Part shown: positions 28,488-38,800 of the stretch, in pieces | Layout: the number at the start of each line of letters is the position of its first letter | Numbering within the stretch: the first letter of the stretch is position 1 | Assembly: GCA_902826615.1 (NCBI GenBank) | Contig: CADEFN010000004.1 | Coordinates: 372,001-436,000 of the forward strand | Source of the DNA: an uncultured Gemmatimonadota bacterium | GTDB lineage: Bacteria > Gemmatimonadota > Gemmatimonadetes > Gemmatimonadales > Gemmatimonadaceae | Direction: 5' to 3' | DNA length: 64,000 nucleotides | Notes under the pieces: model-generated | What the model was told of the DNA's origin: nothing | The model's database searches: none | Seen by the model: the letters and a program-made list of their open reading frames with translations, nothing else | Position numbers and translations under genes: made by a program

Positions 28488-29456
28488 GTGGCGAGTACAC
28501 CGACGCTCGAGTTCGAGCGACCGATTTTCGAGCTGGAAAAACAGATTGATGAACTGAAGCGGATGGCGGGTGACCAGCATCTGAGCGTCGATGAAGAGAT
28601 CGCGCCGCTGCAGGAGAAACTCGTCGCGCTCCGTGGCGAGGTGTACAAGAACCTCTCGCCGCTGCAACGCCTGCAGGTGGCGCGCAGCAACAAGCGCCCG
28701 TTCAGCCTGGACTACCTGCGGCTCTGCTTCACCGACTTTGTTGAGCTGCATGGTGACCGCCTGTACCGGGAAGATGCGGCCATTGTCGGGGGATGGGCCC
28801 GGCTCGATGGCGAGACGGTGATGGTGATCGGGCACCAGCGTGGCCGCGACACCAAGGAGAACCTGCGACGCAACTTCGGCATGCCCCATCCCGAGGGGTA
28901 TCGCAAGGCGCTGCGCCTGATGAAGCTGGCCGAGAAGTTCCAGGTCCCGGTGTTCACCTTCATTGACACCCCAGGAGCCTGGGCTGGGCTGGGCGCCGAA
29001 GAGCGGGGGCAGGCCGAGGCGATCGCCCGCAACCTCTTCGAGATGAGCCATCTCGAGGTCCCGATTGTGGCCACCGTGATTGGCGAGGGCGGCTCGGGGG
29101 GTGCGCTGGCGTTAGGCGTGGCCGACCGGGTGATGATGCTGGAGAACTCGGTGTACTCGGTGATCACCGTGGAGGGGTGTGCGGCCATCCTCTGGAAGGA
29201 CGGCAAGAGCCCCGAGATGCGCGAGCGCGCCGCGACGGCGCTCAAGATCACCGCCCAGGATCTCCTGGAACTTGGCGTGATCGATGAAATCATTCCCGAA
29301 CCCGTCGGGGGCGCGCATACCAACCACGAAGTGGCGGCGGCCAGTTTGCAGGAAGCGCTGATCCGCCACTACGAGGAACTCCGGAAGATCAAGCCGGAAA
29401 AGCTGGTGCGACGCCGGCGCGAGAAATTCCTGAAAATGGGTCAGTTCACGGAGTGA
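28488..29456 (+). CDS. accA: Acetyl-CoA carboxylase carboxyltransferase subunit alpha
   Basis: 322 residues from the GTG at 28488, which has a GGAGGG ribosome-binding site overlapping the dnaE end; a TTG at 28473 would lie inside that site. Signature regions: [18 protein letters not shown] coiled start, [91 protein letters not shown] and [16 protein letters not shown]. Together with AccD it transfers CO2 from carboxybiotin to acetyl-CoA, the first step of fatty-acid synthesis. The accA-dnaE pairing is common in bacteria. Confidence 0.97.
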   Translation: MASTPTLEFERPIFELEKQIDELKRMAGDQHLSVDEEIAPLQEKLVALRGEVYKNLSPLQRLQVARSNKRPFSLDYLRLCFTDFVELHGDRLYREDAAIVGGWARLDGETVMVIGHQRGRDTKENLRRNFGMPHPEGYRKALRLMKLAEKFQVPVFTFIDTPGAWAGLGAEERGQAEAIARNLFEMSHLEVPIVATVIGEGGSGGALALGVADRVMMLENSVYSVITVEGCAAILWKDGKSPEMRERAATALKITAQDLLELGVIDEIIPEPVGGAHTNHEVAAASLQEALIRHYEELRKIKPEKLVRRRREKFLKMGQFTE

Positions 29457-30652
29457 GTTTGCTCGTCGAAATCGCATTCAAGGGCAATCGCAAGGAGTTC
29501 TTCCATTGGAAGGATGACTCGCCACTCCCCCTCCGCGCGCCGGTCATCGTGGAAGCGGATCGTGGGGAGGATCTGGGCTACGTGTACGCCACCGGTGAGC
29601 TGGCGGAAAAGCGCATTGCGGGTGTTTCGCACAAACCCGAGGAGCCGGTGACCTTTGTGGTGCGGCGTCGGGCGACGCCGGACGAGGTGAAGAAGGTCGA
29701 AGAGCTGCGCGAAGAAGACGAAACGGCACGTCGTCAGGCGGCGGAAAAGGTGCGTGTGGCTGGTCTTCAGATGAAGGTGTCTGACGCCGAATGGCGATGG
29801 GACCGCCGCAAGCTCACCTTCTACTTCACCGCCGAAAAGCGCGTCGATTTCCGCAACCTGGTCCGCGACCTGGCCGCGCTCTTTCGCACGCGCATCGAGC
29901 TCAAGCAGATCGGTGTGCGCGACGAAGCCAAACGACTGAGCGGTATCGGGCGGTGTGGTCGCGAGTATTGCTCCGCATCGTGGCTGCCCGATTTGCGCCC
30001 CGTGAATCTCGGCGTCGCGCGCGACCAGCGTCTGTCGCTCAACCCGACACAGATCTCCGGTGCCTGCGGTCGTCTGATGTGCTGCCTGCGCTACGAACAC
30101 GATTTCTACGTCCAGCAGCGCAAACGTTTTCCAAAAGAAGGAAAGATCCTGGAAACGTCGAAGGGTGAAGAGAAGGTGCTCTTCAACGACATTTTCCGGG
30201 AACGGGTCACGCTGCGTTCGGCGGAAGGAGAGGTACGCATCGTGCCGCTGGCGGAGTTCAGGCGCGAATGGAAGCATGCCCCGGCCAGCGACCGGATGCA
30301 GGAAGAAGAAACGCCAGCGATGCCAGTGGAAGGGCTGAGCGACGAGGTGCTGCGGCTGCAGGACACGTCGGAGATGCCGGCCTGGTTACCGCGCTCGGCC
30401 CCGGAGGATCGTGGCGGACGGGTGCTGCCGGTGAGGCGGGAAGCACGGGAAGCACGGGAAGCACGGGAGGCACGGGAGGCACGGGAGGCACGGTCGATGC
30501 CAGAGGCGAAAGTGAATCCGCCGGCGGGATCCGAAGAGAGTGCGGAAGCCGGCGAACGACGCGGGCGGCGGCGGCGTGGCAGACGGGGCGGGCGGCGTAA
30601 CGACAACCGGTCGCCGGGTTCGGGGCCTGCCACAGAAGGGAGCAGCGAATGA
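29453..30652 (+). CDS. PSP1 domain protein (RicT/YaaT-like)
   Basis: 399 residues, GTG start overlapping the accA stop by 4 bp. The PSP1 core (about 1-270) includes [11 protein letters not shown], a basic helix, [34 protein letters not shown], and the cysteine sets CGREYC and CGRLMCC that bind an Fe-S cluster in RicT. In Bacillus, RicT works with RicA and RicF in RNA maturation and phosphorelay control. After residue ~325 a run of Arg-Glu-Ala triplets is encoded by six 9-bp repeats (30439-30492), then a basic low-complexity tail [14 protein letters not shown]. The tail is likely disordered and may bind RNA. Confidence 0.88.
   Translation: MSLLVEIAFKGNRKEFFHWKDDSPLPLRAPVIVEADRGEDLGYVYATGELAEKRIAGVSHKPEEPVTFVVRRRATPDEVKKVEELREEDETARRQAAEKVRVAGLQMKVSDAEWRWDRRKLTFYFTAEKRVDFRNLVRDLAALFRTRIELKQIGVRDEAKRLSGIGRCGREYCSASWLPDLRPVNLGVARDQRLSLNPTQISGACGRLMCCLRYEHDFYVQQRKRFPKEGKILETSKGEEKVLFNDIFRERVTLRSAEGEVRIVPLAEFRREWKHAPASDRMQEEETPAMPVEGLSDEVLRLQDTSEMPAWLPRSAPEDRGGRVLPVRREAREAREAREAREAREARSMPEAKVNPPAGSEESAEAGERRGRRRRGRRGGRRNDNRSPGSGPATEGSSE
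30439..30492. repeat. 9-bp tandem repeat, locus D (6 units, in frame in the PSP1 gene)
   Basis: Three GGAAGCACG and three GGAGGCACG units read in frame as (Arg-Glu-Ala)n between the PSP1 core and the basic tail. This is the only copy of the family that lies inside a gene. Confidence 0.95.
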
Positions 30653-32178
30653 CACGCCGGTTTTATCTCACGACCGCCATCGACTACGCCAACGGCGAGC
30701 CGCATCTCGGTCATGCGTTCGAGAAAATCGGCGCCGATGTGATCGCGCGGTACCAACGCCTGGCGGGCGCCGACGTGCATTTCCTCACGGGCCTCGACGA
30801 ACATGGCCAGAAGGTGGCGCAGACCGCCGCCGAACGTGGCGTCTCCCCGCAGGAGTTTGTCGATTCGATTGCCGAGCGTTTCATCGCCATGTGGCAGCAG
30901 CTCGGGATTTCATACGACCAGTTCATCCGCACCACCGACGCGCCGCACAAAAGTGGCGTGCGGGCGCTCATCAAGCGCATTCACGAGGCCAGCCCCGACG
31001 ACTTCTACGAGAAGACCTACGAAGGCTGGTATTGCGTTGGCTGCGAACTGTTCAAGCGTGACAACGAAATCGCAGACGGGAAGTGTGTGCTCCACCCTAC
31101 ACGCGACCTGCAGTGGACGCAGGAACGCAACTTCTTCTTCCGTCTCAAGAAATACGAGCCCTTCCTGCGCCGGCTGATCACCGAACGGCGTGAATTCCTG
31201 CGCCCCGATTCGCGCCGCAACGAGATGCTGGCCCTGCTCGATCAGGGACTCGAGGACATCTCGATCACGCGGTCAAAGCTGTCCTGGGCCATTCCCTTCC
31301 CCCTCGCGTCGTCCACCGGCGAACAACAAGGCACGTGGGTCTGGTTCGATGCACTCCCCAACTACCTCACCGCAACCGGCTACCCCGAGAAAGGATTTCG
31401 CGATCGCTGGCCGGCGCAGCTGCATATCGTCGGCAAGGACATCAACCGCCTGCATTCGGTGGTTTGGCCTGCCATGTTGCAGGCTGCGGAACTCCCGATT
31501 CCCGAACAGGTGTGGGTGCACGGCTTTGTCCAGCTCGGTGGCGAACGCTTCAGCAAATCGGCGGGCGTCAAACTCGAGCTGAGTGAGGCCATCGACCGCT
31601 TTGGAGTTGATGCCTTCCGCTACTTCCTGATGCGCGAAGTGCCATTTGACGCTGACGGCAACTTCTCGTGGGAACGTTTCGAGGAGCGATACAACGCCGA
31701 CCTCGCCAATGCGTGGGGGAATCTGGCCAGCCGTTCGATCGCGATGGTGGAGAAGTATTGTGACGGCGTGGTGCCGGCAGCGGCTCATACCTCGCTCGAC
31801 GAAGGCGATGCCGGCGACTACTCCGCCTATCACGCCGCCATGAGCGGCGAAAACGGCTACCTGCTGCACGACGGATTGCGCGCGGTGTGGGCCACGGTGT
31901 CGCGCGGCAACGAATACGTCGACCGGCAGGCGCCGTGGAAACTCGCCAAGGACCCTGCACAGCGTGCCGAGCTCGATGCCACGATGGCCGCGCTCATTCG
32001 CCATCTCGCACGTCAGTGTGTGGCGATCTACCCCTTCATGCCCGGCAAGGCGAGTGAGCTCTGGTCGGCACTCGGCGCACCGATGGCACTGGCGGAGCAG
32101 CGCTTCGAACAGCTGTCCGCACTGGACTGTGCCGGGTGGAAGGTGACCAAGGGGGCGGGGCTGTTTCCGAAGGGGTGA
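30649..32178 (+). CDS. metG: Methionyl-tRNA synthetase
   Basis: 509 residues, overlapping the PSP1 gene by ATGA. Class I synthetase motifs: the HIGH-type GEPHLGHAF near residue 20 and the KMSKS-type GERFSKSAG near residue 300. The knuckle YCVGCELFKRDNEIADGKC gives zinc ligands. The anticodon-binding helical domain follows (RYNADLANAWGNLASR). It ends without the C-terminal tRNA-binding domain seen in E. coli MetG, so it is the compact form. It charges initiator and elongator tRNA-Met. Confidence 0.96.
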   Translation: MTRRFYLTTAIDYANGEPHLGHAFEKIGADVIARYQRLAGADVHFLTGLDEHGQKVAQTAAERGVSPQEFVDSIAERFIAMWQQLGISYDQFIRTTDAPHKSGVRALIKRIHEASPDDFYEKTYEGWYCVGCELFKRDNEIADGKCVLHPTRDLQWTQERNFFFRLKKYEPFLRRLITERREFLRPDSRRNEMLALLDQGLEDISITRSKLSWAIPFPLASSTGEQQGTWVWFDALPNYLTATGYPEKGFRDRWPAQLHIVGKDINRLHSVVWPAMLQAAELPIPEQVWVHGFVQLGGERFSKSAGVKLELSEAIDRFGVDAFRYFLMREVPFDADGNFSWERFEERYNADLANAWGNLASRSIAMVEKYCDGVVPAAAHTSLDEGDAGDYSAYHAAMSGENGYLLHDGLRAVWATVSRGNEYVDRQAPWKLAKDPAQRAELDATMAALIRHLARQCVAIYPFMPGKASELWSALGAPMALAEQRFEQLSALDCAGWKVTKGAGLFPKG

Positions 32179-32298
32179 GGAGGCGACGGAAGGTGAGGAG
32201 GGCGTAGGTGTACGGCTGAGGCCGGCTCGTGAGCAGACTGATCTGTGATTTTCGGCCTTGTGACCAAAGCTCGCAGCGCGCCTCTTTCTGGGTGAGGC

Positions 32299-33255
32299 AT
32301 GGTCGCCTCTCGACTCGCTCCTCGCCTCCACAGACCCGTGCGCCGCTGGACCGTCCTCGTCGTATCTCACGATAGTGAAGCGCCTCGCAGCTACTCGGTT
32401 ACCGAGCGGGCACTGCGCGTTGCGGCCGGAGCGGTCATGGCGCTGGTGCTGGTCGCCCTGATCGGTCTTGGGACGATCATCGCGTCGGTGACACGGAAGG
32501 AGCCGGCTGCGCCGACAATGGCGTCCACGGGCTCGCTCATCTCCACGCCACCCGAACTGGACTCCCTTCGACGCCGCGTGGGTCAGCTACGGGTCATGCT
32601 GGACACGGTGCGGGGTCAGGATGCCCGTCTGAGGCGCGAACTCGGCGAACCCGGGCTGGACTCCACCACGGTGCTTCAGCGCTTCCTTGCCCGTCTTCCG
32701 CGCATTCTACGACCCTCGCAAAAGGGGGCGACCGTGCTGGCGCCTCTCGACCCTGCCGACACCGCTGCCGCCACCCGCGCGGCCGGTGCCGCCGGCCGGT
32801 CGGCCGATTCGCTGCTGGCCCATGCTGACGAGCTGGCGGAGCGCATGCGAAAGCTGGCGCCGAGGGACGACCTTCGGCTCGACACGCTCGAGATCCTCTC
32901 GCTCCGTCCGGAGTCGCTGAGTGTGGCGGTCTCGGGGGCTCGGCGTGTTGCACGCGAAGGACGCCAACTGCGCTGGTCCCCCAGTCGCCCTGGAGCCCTC
33001 CTGGCTGGCTTCGAGGGTGAGGTGGCGAAGGTGACAGTGAATGGGTCGGCGAACTGTGAAGTGGAGCTGCGAGCACGTGGTGGGCTCAGCGCGCACATCC
33101 GCGCCACGGGGCGTGCCCTTGTCCGCAAAGGCCAGCGAGTGCGGATTGACCAGCCGCTGGTGGTGGTCAGCGGGCTGACCCCCGACTCGACACTGGCAGC
33201 CCGCTACGAACTGCGGCGAAATGGGGTGGTGCTCGACCCGGCGCGCACGCGTTAG
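32299..33255 (+). CDS. Membrane-anchored LytM/M23-like protein without zinc ligands
   Basis: 318 residues. A basic N-terminus is followed by one transmembrane helix (about 36-58), a coiled segment (LDSLRRRVGQLRVMLDTV) and an Ala-rich linker, and then a C-terminal beta domain with the M23 layout (about 235-312): AKVTVNGSANCEVELRARGGLSAHI, KGQRVRIDQPLVVVSG, YELRRNGVVLDPAR. In active M23 enzymes the last part carries H-x-H; here it reads L-A-A-R-Y-E, so both histidines are gone. I infer a degenerate LytM protein that regulates a peptidoglycan amidase, as EnvC and NlpD do, or a scaffold. The stop codon overlaps CGTTAGGT (33250-33257). Confidence 0.75.
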   Translation: MVASRLAPRLHRPVRRWTVLVVSHDSEAPRSYSVTERALRVAAGAVMALVLVALIGLGTIIASVTRKEPAAPTMASTGSLISTPPELDSLRRRVGQLRVMLDTVRGQDARLRRELGEPGLDSTTVLQRFLARLPRILRPSQKGATVLAPLDPADTAAATRAAGAAGRSADSLLAHADELAERMRKLAPRDDLRLDTLEILSLRPESLSVAVSGARRVAREGRQLRWSPSRPGALLAGFEGEVAKVTVNGSANCEVELRARGGLSAHIRATGRALVRKGQRVRIDQPLVVVSGLTPDSTLAARYELRRNGVVLDPARTR

Positions 33256-33273
33256 GTCGCGCGAACCCACGAA

Positions 33274-33828
33274 CTAAAGCTTTACTGCAGGTTCGCCGAG
33301 CTGCTTCGCCACGCGTGCTTGCAGGCGTTTTTCGAGTACCCCGGTGGAGGAACAGGGTACGGCCATACCACCGTCGTCAGGACGAGCCGTCGCGCTCGCC
33401 TGCAGTGACAAGGTGGTCTGCGACGGCGTGCTGGCCCGCACAGCCGAGGCCACCCGAAGCCCGAGCGCATAGCGGTCGGCCGTGCGTCCCATCGCGCTCT
33501 GCCCGCAATCAAAGAAGGTGGACATGCGTGCGCCGTCAAACGAACCACGCACGTTGAGCCGCCGCGCGGAGAGCTGCCCCGCCTTGGGGTTCGACTCGGT
33601 GACATCCATTTTCAGCTCGGCAAACGCCACCGGGAGCGCCTGGAACACCTGCTCCGAGGTGGCACCGAGCTGGCTGGTGTAAACGTCTCGAGTACGATCA
33701 ATCTCCCAGCCGGTCAGCGCCACTTCGCCATCGAAGAGGACTTGCTCGTGCCTCACCTGCGGCACCACACCCTGACTGGTCGCACAGGCACAGAGGGCGA
33801 ACACGAGTACCACCGCATTGATCCGCAT
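33274..33828 (-). CDS. Lipoprotein of unknown function
   Basis: 184 residues from the ATG at 33828 with a GGGAGG ribosome-binding site. Lipobox A-L-C-A-C near residue 14. The mature part is a mixed alpha/beta domain with a conserved-looking pair of cysteines (FFDCGQSAMGRT and VPCSSTGVLEKRL) and the segment VFQALPVAFAELKMDV. I do not recognise the family. It lies 28 bp downstream of the small lipoprotein gene of SusCD locus 1 and is probably co-transcribed with it. Confidence 0.65.
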   Translation of the reverse strand: MRINAVVLVFALCACATSQGVVPQVRHEQVLFDGEVALTGWEIDRTRDVYTSQLGATSEQVFQALPVAFAELKMDVTESNPKAGQLSARRLNVRGSFDGARMSTFFDCGQSAMGRTADRYALGLRVASAVRASTPSQTTLSLQASATARPDDGGMAVPCSSTGVLEKRLQARVAKQLGEPAVKL

Positions 33829-33856
33829 CGCAACCTCCCGGGGTTGATCCAGACAC

Positions 33857-34309
33857 CTACTTCCTGTCGCCGCGACCACCACCGCTGATAAAGCCGTCGA
33901 GACCGGTGTTGATGCCAAACGCTTCGCCGGCGAGCACAACACCGACCACGGTAAGCCCGACCACCATCCAGCTGCGCTTTTTGTCGATGCGACGTTCGAA
34001 CACCTGAGTCACCAGGTTCTTGGGGATGTTGGCCTGCTCCCCTTTCCACAGCGTCTCGATACCGCCCCGGGCGTTGGTCTGGGTGACCGACACTACATAG
34101 CGGGAGCCAGTGACATCGCCGAGGCGCCCGGTCACCGACACCAGCTGGGCCCCGAGTTGTGGGGCCAGCTCGAGGGAACCGTTAGGCGTGAGTTCGAGCA
34201 CCACCTCGCGCCCTGCAGTGACAACGCCGGGTTCGATGGGCACGGAGCGATAGCAGGCCGTGGAGGCCATCAGGGCAAACAAGAACAGAAGAGAACAAGA
34301 CCTTCGCAT
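33857..34309 (-). CDS. Small membrane-anchored lipoprotein of SusCD locus 1
   Basis: 150 residues: lipobox S-T-A-C-Y near residue 19, a beta domain (about 20-105; EVVLELTPNGSLELAPQLG then VSVTGRLGDVTGSRYVVSV), a basic patch FERRIDKKRSW, and a C-terminal hydrophobic helix VGLTVVGVVLAGEAFG. It is homologous in order and motifs to the protein at 46053-46532, which follows the second SusD gene (shared A-C-Y start, G-x-V-x-L-x-L/I pattern, V-F/Y-x-R-x-x-x-x-x-R-S, then a helix). Function unknown. A terminator-like hairpin separates it from SusD here. Confidence 0.75.
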   Translation of the reverse strand: MRRSCSLLFLFALMASTACYRSVPIEPGVVTAGREVVLELTPNGSLELAPQLGAQLVSVTGRLGDVTGSRYVVSVTQTNARGGIETLWKGEQANIPKNLVTQVFERRIDKKRSWMVVGLTVVGVVLAGEAFGINTGLDGFISGGGRGDRK

Positions 34310-34375
34310 GAGTGCTGTGCGGGTTGCGTGACGACGGGCGGGTTGGCCCGAGGCTGGTACACCTGAGAAAACAAA

Positions 34376-34408
34376 TGTGCCCGGCCCGCCAATGGCAGAC
34401 CGGGCACA
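34376..34408 (-). terminator. Terminator between SusD (locus 1) and the small lipoprotein gene
   Basis: A 9-bp perfect stem (TGTGCCCGG and CCGGGCACA) with a 15-nt loop. On the - strand it is followed by TTTGTTTTCTC. Read-through would be needed to express the downstream gene from the susCD promoter. Confidence 0.65.
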
Positions 34409-34425
34409 CCTGTGAGCAAGAGCGC

Positions 34426-35817
34426 TTACTTCTGACCGCGGCAGGCCGTGCCGTCTGCCGAGGTGGCGTTGGCCGGATCATTCGCGTTCCGGCGCGGCTG
34501 CGAGCCGGGGAGCGGAATGTTCGGGTTCGCCGTACGCTCGGCAACCGGGTAGGTGAAACGAGCGGGAATACCAGCCGCCGATGCCGAGTTGGCCGGGGTG
34601 ATGTTGGGGAAACAGGTGCGCTTGTAGTCTGCCATCACTTCGGGGCTCTGGAAGATGGCGATGTACTTCTCTTCGAGGGCCTGACGGAGCAATGCGGCAC
34701 CAGTGAGCGCGGTGAGCGCGGGGAGACCGGCATCGGTCCGCAACGCATTCATCGCAGTACGAGCCAGGGCTTCGTTGCCGGTGCGATACGCCGCCTCGGC
34801 GATAATGCCCTGCGTCTCCTCCCAGGTGACGAGCGGCTGGGCGAAGTCCTGCACCAGGCGCGTGTCGCTGAGGTTGGAGTGTTTATCCGGATCGAGCCCT
34901 TCGCCCGGCGCAGCCCCACCATACACCCCCTGGTCGTTGAGGGCGAAGTAGCTAGAGATGCGCGGATCATTGCGTGACTTCATGAGGTCGACAAGGAACT
35001 TGCCGGGGCGAATGTAGCTGTCCCGGTCTCTGGCGATGAACTGCCACCAGATGTTTTCCTCGCCTGAGGCCGAGCTGTGGTACTCAGTGAGGTTCCCTGC
35101 CTTGCTCGCGATGCCCTGCTGGGCCTGGGCCAGTGCCAGCGCATAGGCCGCTGAGCTGGTTTCGGCTGTGTGCATGTAGAAGCGTGCCTTGAGGGTACGC
35201 GCCACACGCGTCCATGCCGCCGGATCACCACCGAACGAGAGGTCCAGATTACCAACACTCGACGCCGAGCCGGCGGCGAGGTCGGCGATGGCACCGTCGA
35301 GCAGTGTCTGCAGCGCCGCGTACACCGCCGCCTGGTCGTCGAGCTTTGGCGTCGGGAACTTGGCCGGGTCTGCCGCTTCGCTGTACGGGACCGCGCCGTA
35401 GTTGCTGGCGAGGAAGCCCATGTTCATGGCTTCCCACACCTTGGCGATGCCAAGCATGGTCCGGTTGCCAGCTGCCCGGGCACTGGCCTGGATGGAACGA
35501 ATGTCGGGCAACCCACCACCGGTGTACGCCGCCGTGAATTCTCCGAACAGGTTTTCGGTCACGGAGTACTGGTCGTAGCCGATGTACTGACGATCGGTGC
35601 CCGCCATCTGCTGTGTCCACATGGACAACACACGAGCAGCGTGGCCGGAGAGCACGTAGTACGAGTTCACCTGCATGGCGGTGAAGAGCTGCGACGCCTG
35701 GGCGCTGGTGGCGCGGTTGGGGTCGCTGTCCAGCTTGTCACCGGCGAGAAAGTCGCTGCATGCAGCGCCCGCGAAAATCAGCGAGGCGCTGGCACCAGCT
35801 CTGAGGTATCGATTCAT
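34426..35817 (-). CDS. SusD/RagB-type outer-membrane lipoprotein (locus 1)
   Basis: 463 residues. Lipobox A-G-A-A-C at about residue 20, then the conserved start DFLAGDKLDSDPNRAT, TPR-like helices including MLGIAKVWEAMNMGFLASNYGAVPYSEA, and the late TWEETQGIIAEAAYRTGNEALARTAMNALRTDAGLPAL typical of the SusD-like_2 branch. It forms a lid on the TonB-dependent SusC-type porin encoded 20 bp upstream and captures substrate (glycan, peptide or other). The ligand cannot be read from sequence. Confidence 0.9.
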   Translation of the reverse strand: MNRYLRAGASASLIFAGAACSDFLAGDKLDSDPNRATSAQASQLFTAMQVNSYYVLSGHAARVLSMWTQQMAGTDRQYIGYDQYSVTENLFGEFTAAYTGGGLPDIRSIQASARAAGNRTMLGIAKVWEAMNMGFLASNYGAVPYSEAADPAKFPTPKLDDQAAVYAALQTLLDGAIADLAAGSASSVGNLDLSFGGDPAAWTRVARTLKARFYMHTAETSSAAYALALAQAQQGIASKAGNLTEYHSSASGEENIWWQFIARDRDSYIRPGKFLVDLMKSRNDPRISSYFALNDQGVYGGAAPGEGLDPDKHSNLSDTRLVQDFAQPLVTWEETQGIIAEAAYRTGNEALARTAMNALRTDAGLPALTALTGAALLRQALEEKYIAIFQSPEVMADYKRTCFPNITPANSASAAGIPARFTYPVAERTANPNIPLPGSQPRRNANDPANATSADGTACRGQK

Positions 35818-35837
35818 ATGAGGTCTGATCTCCGTGA

Positions 35838-38800
35838 TTAGCGCTTCAACCCGACCGTGACAATCACCGAACGAGCCTGCGGATTGTTGAAGTATTCGTT
35901 ACCACGCGCGGCACTGGCTCCGCCGAGGTTGCTCTCGGGGTCGATGCCGGTGTAGTCCGTGCTCAGCCAGAGGTTGCGGCCGGAGAGACGGAGGTCGAGC
36001 GCCGAGAAACCGGAGCGACGCACGAAGTCGTTGGTCAGCGTGTACGAAACCGACACTTCACGCAGCCGCATGAAGCCCGAGTTCTCGACAAACTGCGATG
36101 CCGGTCCAACGAACCCCGAGCCGAGGTTCTGGAACCACGAGCCTTGATCGAGCACCACCGGCTTTGCGACGCCGTTGACTACACCCGGGCCAAAAACGGG
36201 GCCTGGCAACCAGTCTTTGCCGAAGCTTCGCGTCTGACCACGAATTTCGGTGTCCTTGTGCGCACCAAAGTTGTAGAGTGCGCCCTTGGTGCCGTTCCAC
36301 ATCTGGCCCCCGTTGCGGATGTCGAGCAGTGCAGAGACCTGCACCTTCTTCCACAGGGTGACGTTGGACGTGATGCCGGACGTCCAGTTGGGCTGCGGGT
36401 TACCGACAACACGCTGTGTAGGATCGAAGATCGGGAAGCCGTCTGCGCCGATGTACATGGTGCCTTCCTTGGCACCAGCCGTCTGGCAGAGCGCGTTGAT
36501 GTCGATTCCCTCGACGACGTTTTCGGCCTCGCCGAAACGGCAACGAGCGAAGTCGTAGTCGAGAATGATGCCGTGCGAATAGCCCTGCTTGATGCCGGAC
36601 ACAAAGCCACCACCCAGGAAGAACTGGTCGGCGCCCTTGAGATCGGAAACAAGGTTGCGGTTGCGCGACCAGAGCACACCAACCGACCAGTCAAGGTTGG
36701 GCGTGCTGATCGGGCGCACGTTCATCGAGAACTCGAGGCCCTTGTTGGTGATCTCGGCTGCGTTCTGAACCTGGCTCAGGAAGCCGGTCGAAGGCGGCAC
36801 CGGTCCCTGCAGAATCACGTCCGTCGACTTGGCGCTGTAGTACGTAATGCCGACGTCGACCTTCGAATCGAAGAAGGCGGCGTCGATGCCGTATTCCAGC
36901 TCGCCGTTCCGCTCGGGCTTGAGGAGGTCCTGACCCTTGGTGGCCGAGAGGAAAATGCCGGCGTTGCCAGACTGCGCGACGTTGAGGCCGTTGGTCCAGC
37001 CGTCGAAGATTGTGCCCACGGCATAACCCGAGAACACCTGGTACGGCTGCGGCTCACGACCCGTCTGCCCGTAGGCCACACGCGCCTTGGCGTACGACAG
37101 CAGTCCCTGTCCGGCTTCGATGCCGAGTGCGCGAGAGAACTCCCACGCCACCTGGCCTTTCGGGAAGTAGTTGCGACGGACGCTCTTGCCGAAGGTCGAC
37201 GACGCATCGCTGCGCACGCCGGCCGTCAGGAAGACCTGATTCCAGAGGTCAACCTTGGCTTCGCCGAAGTACGACTCGAGACGAACCAGCGATTCGAAGT
37301 CGAGCGGGAGCAGGTTCGACGAGATGGTGTTGGAGAGCGTGAAGAGGTCGGGCGAGATGAACCCGCGTCCGCGCGCCTGGAGCTGCTCGTAGCTGCGCGA
37401 GTTGAGGTTCTGTCCAACCGTGACCGAGGTGTTCATCCACGGGCGCACCTGCTTTTCCGCCGTCGCGATCAGGTTGTGGTCAACCTGGAAGATCGTGTAG
37501 TTGCCACGATCGATCAGACCAGTGGGGTCCGACGAGTTGGAGGGCGGCAGACCTTCGATACGCGCATCGGAGCTGTAGTCGGCACCGAGGGTGTACTTGA
37601 GGGTGAGCCACGAGAACGGCGTGTAGTCCAGGTTGATGTTTCCGAACGCCCGTCCGACTTCGCTCGTGTTGGCCATCTCGTTCACGATGAAGAACGGATT
37701 GTCATACGTGCGCGAATCGTAGCCCGAGGTAGCGCCTGGACGCGGGAAGCGGTACGCCCGATGCAGGCCAGTCGTGGGATCGAGGTACGAGCGGTTGTCG
37801 TACTCGGGCGAAGTGCGAAGCGCCGCGAGCAGAAGACCGGAAAGGTTCGAGCCCTTCTGGATGAAGCGACCCGCCGAGCTGCTGTAGTTGACGGAGGCAC
37901 CGACGCGGAACTTGGAGTTCACTTCGAGGTTGCCCTTCACCAGCGCCGTGGTCCGCTTGTAGCGGTCGCTGTCTTCGATGATGATGCCCTGGTTGTCCAT
38001 GTAACCGCCGGACACATAAAACGTGGTGCGCTCGGTTCCGCCCGACACGGAGAGCGAGTTGTCGGTCACACGACCGGTCTCGAACATTTCCATGAAGTGG
38101 TTGAACGTCGGGGTGCCGGCCGCGAGACGCGGACCAAACGAGGCGCCCGTAAGACGGCAGTCGTCGGTGCGGCAGACAGCAGCCACGCCACCGTTGCCCT
38201 GCCCAAACAGCGTTTGGAGCGGATAGTCGCGGTTGACTTCGTCGGTGGAGTAGGTGGAACGCAGGTTCCACGTCACCGCACCCGAGCGACCACGCTTGGT
38301 GGTGATGAGCACCACGCCAGCGCCGGCGCGGGCGCCGTAGATGGCGGCTGCGGCAGCACCCTTGAGGATCTCGACCGACTCCACGTCGGCGGGATTGAGA
38401 TCCATCATGCGGTTCGGCGCCGTGGTGCCGGCGGTGGAGAAGGTCGTGACGTTGGTCGAGTTGTCGACCGGAATGCCGTCGACCACGAAGAGCGGCTGCG
38501 ACGTGCCTTCAATCGACTTCTGACCGCGAATCTGAATGAAGGACGACGAACCCGGCTCACCCGACGACGACGAAACAGTCACGCCCGCTGCCTTGGCCGC
38601 GAGGGACTGCACGACGTTGACCTCGTTGGCCTTGAGGATGTCTTCGGACTTGACCGAAGAGATCGTGACGCCGAGACGCTCCGTGGAGCTCTGCGTTCCT
38701 GCGCCGGTCACCACGACTTCGCCGAGGCGGAGCGGGTTGGCTTCGAGGGTGAAGTTCTGCGTCACCGACCCACGAAGGGAGATGGTGGCGAACTGCACCT

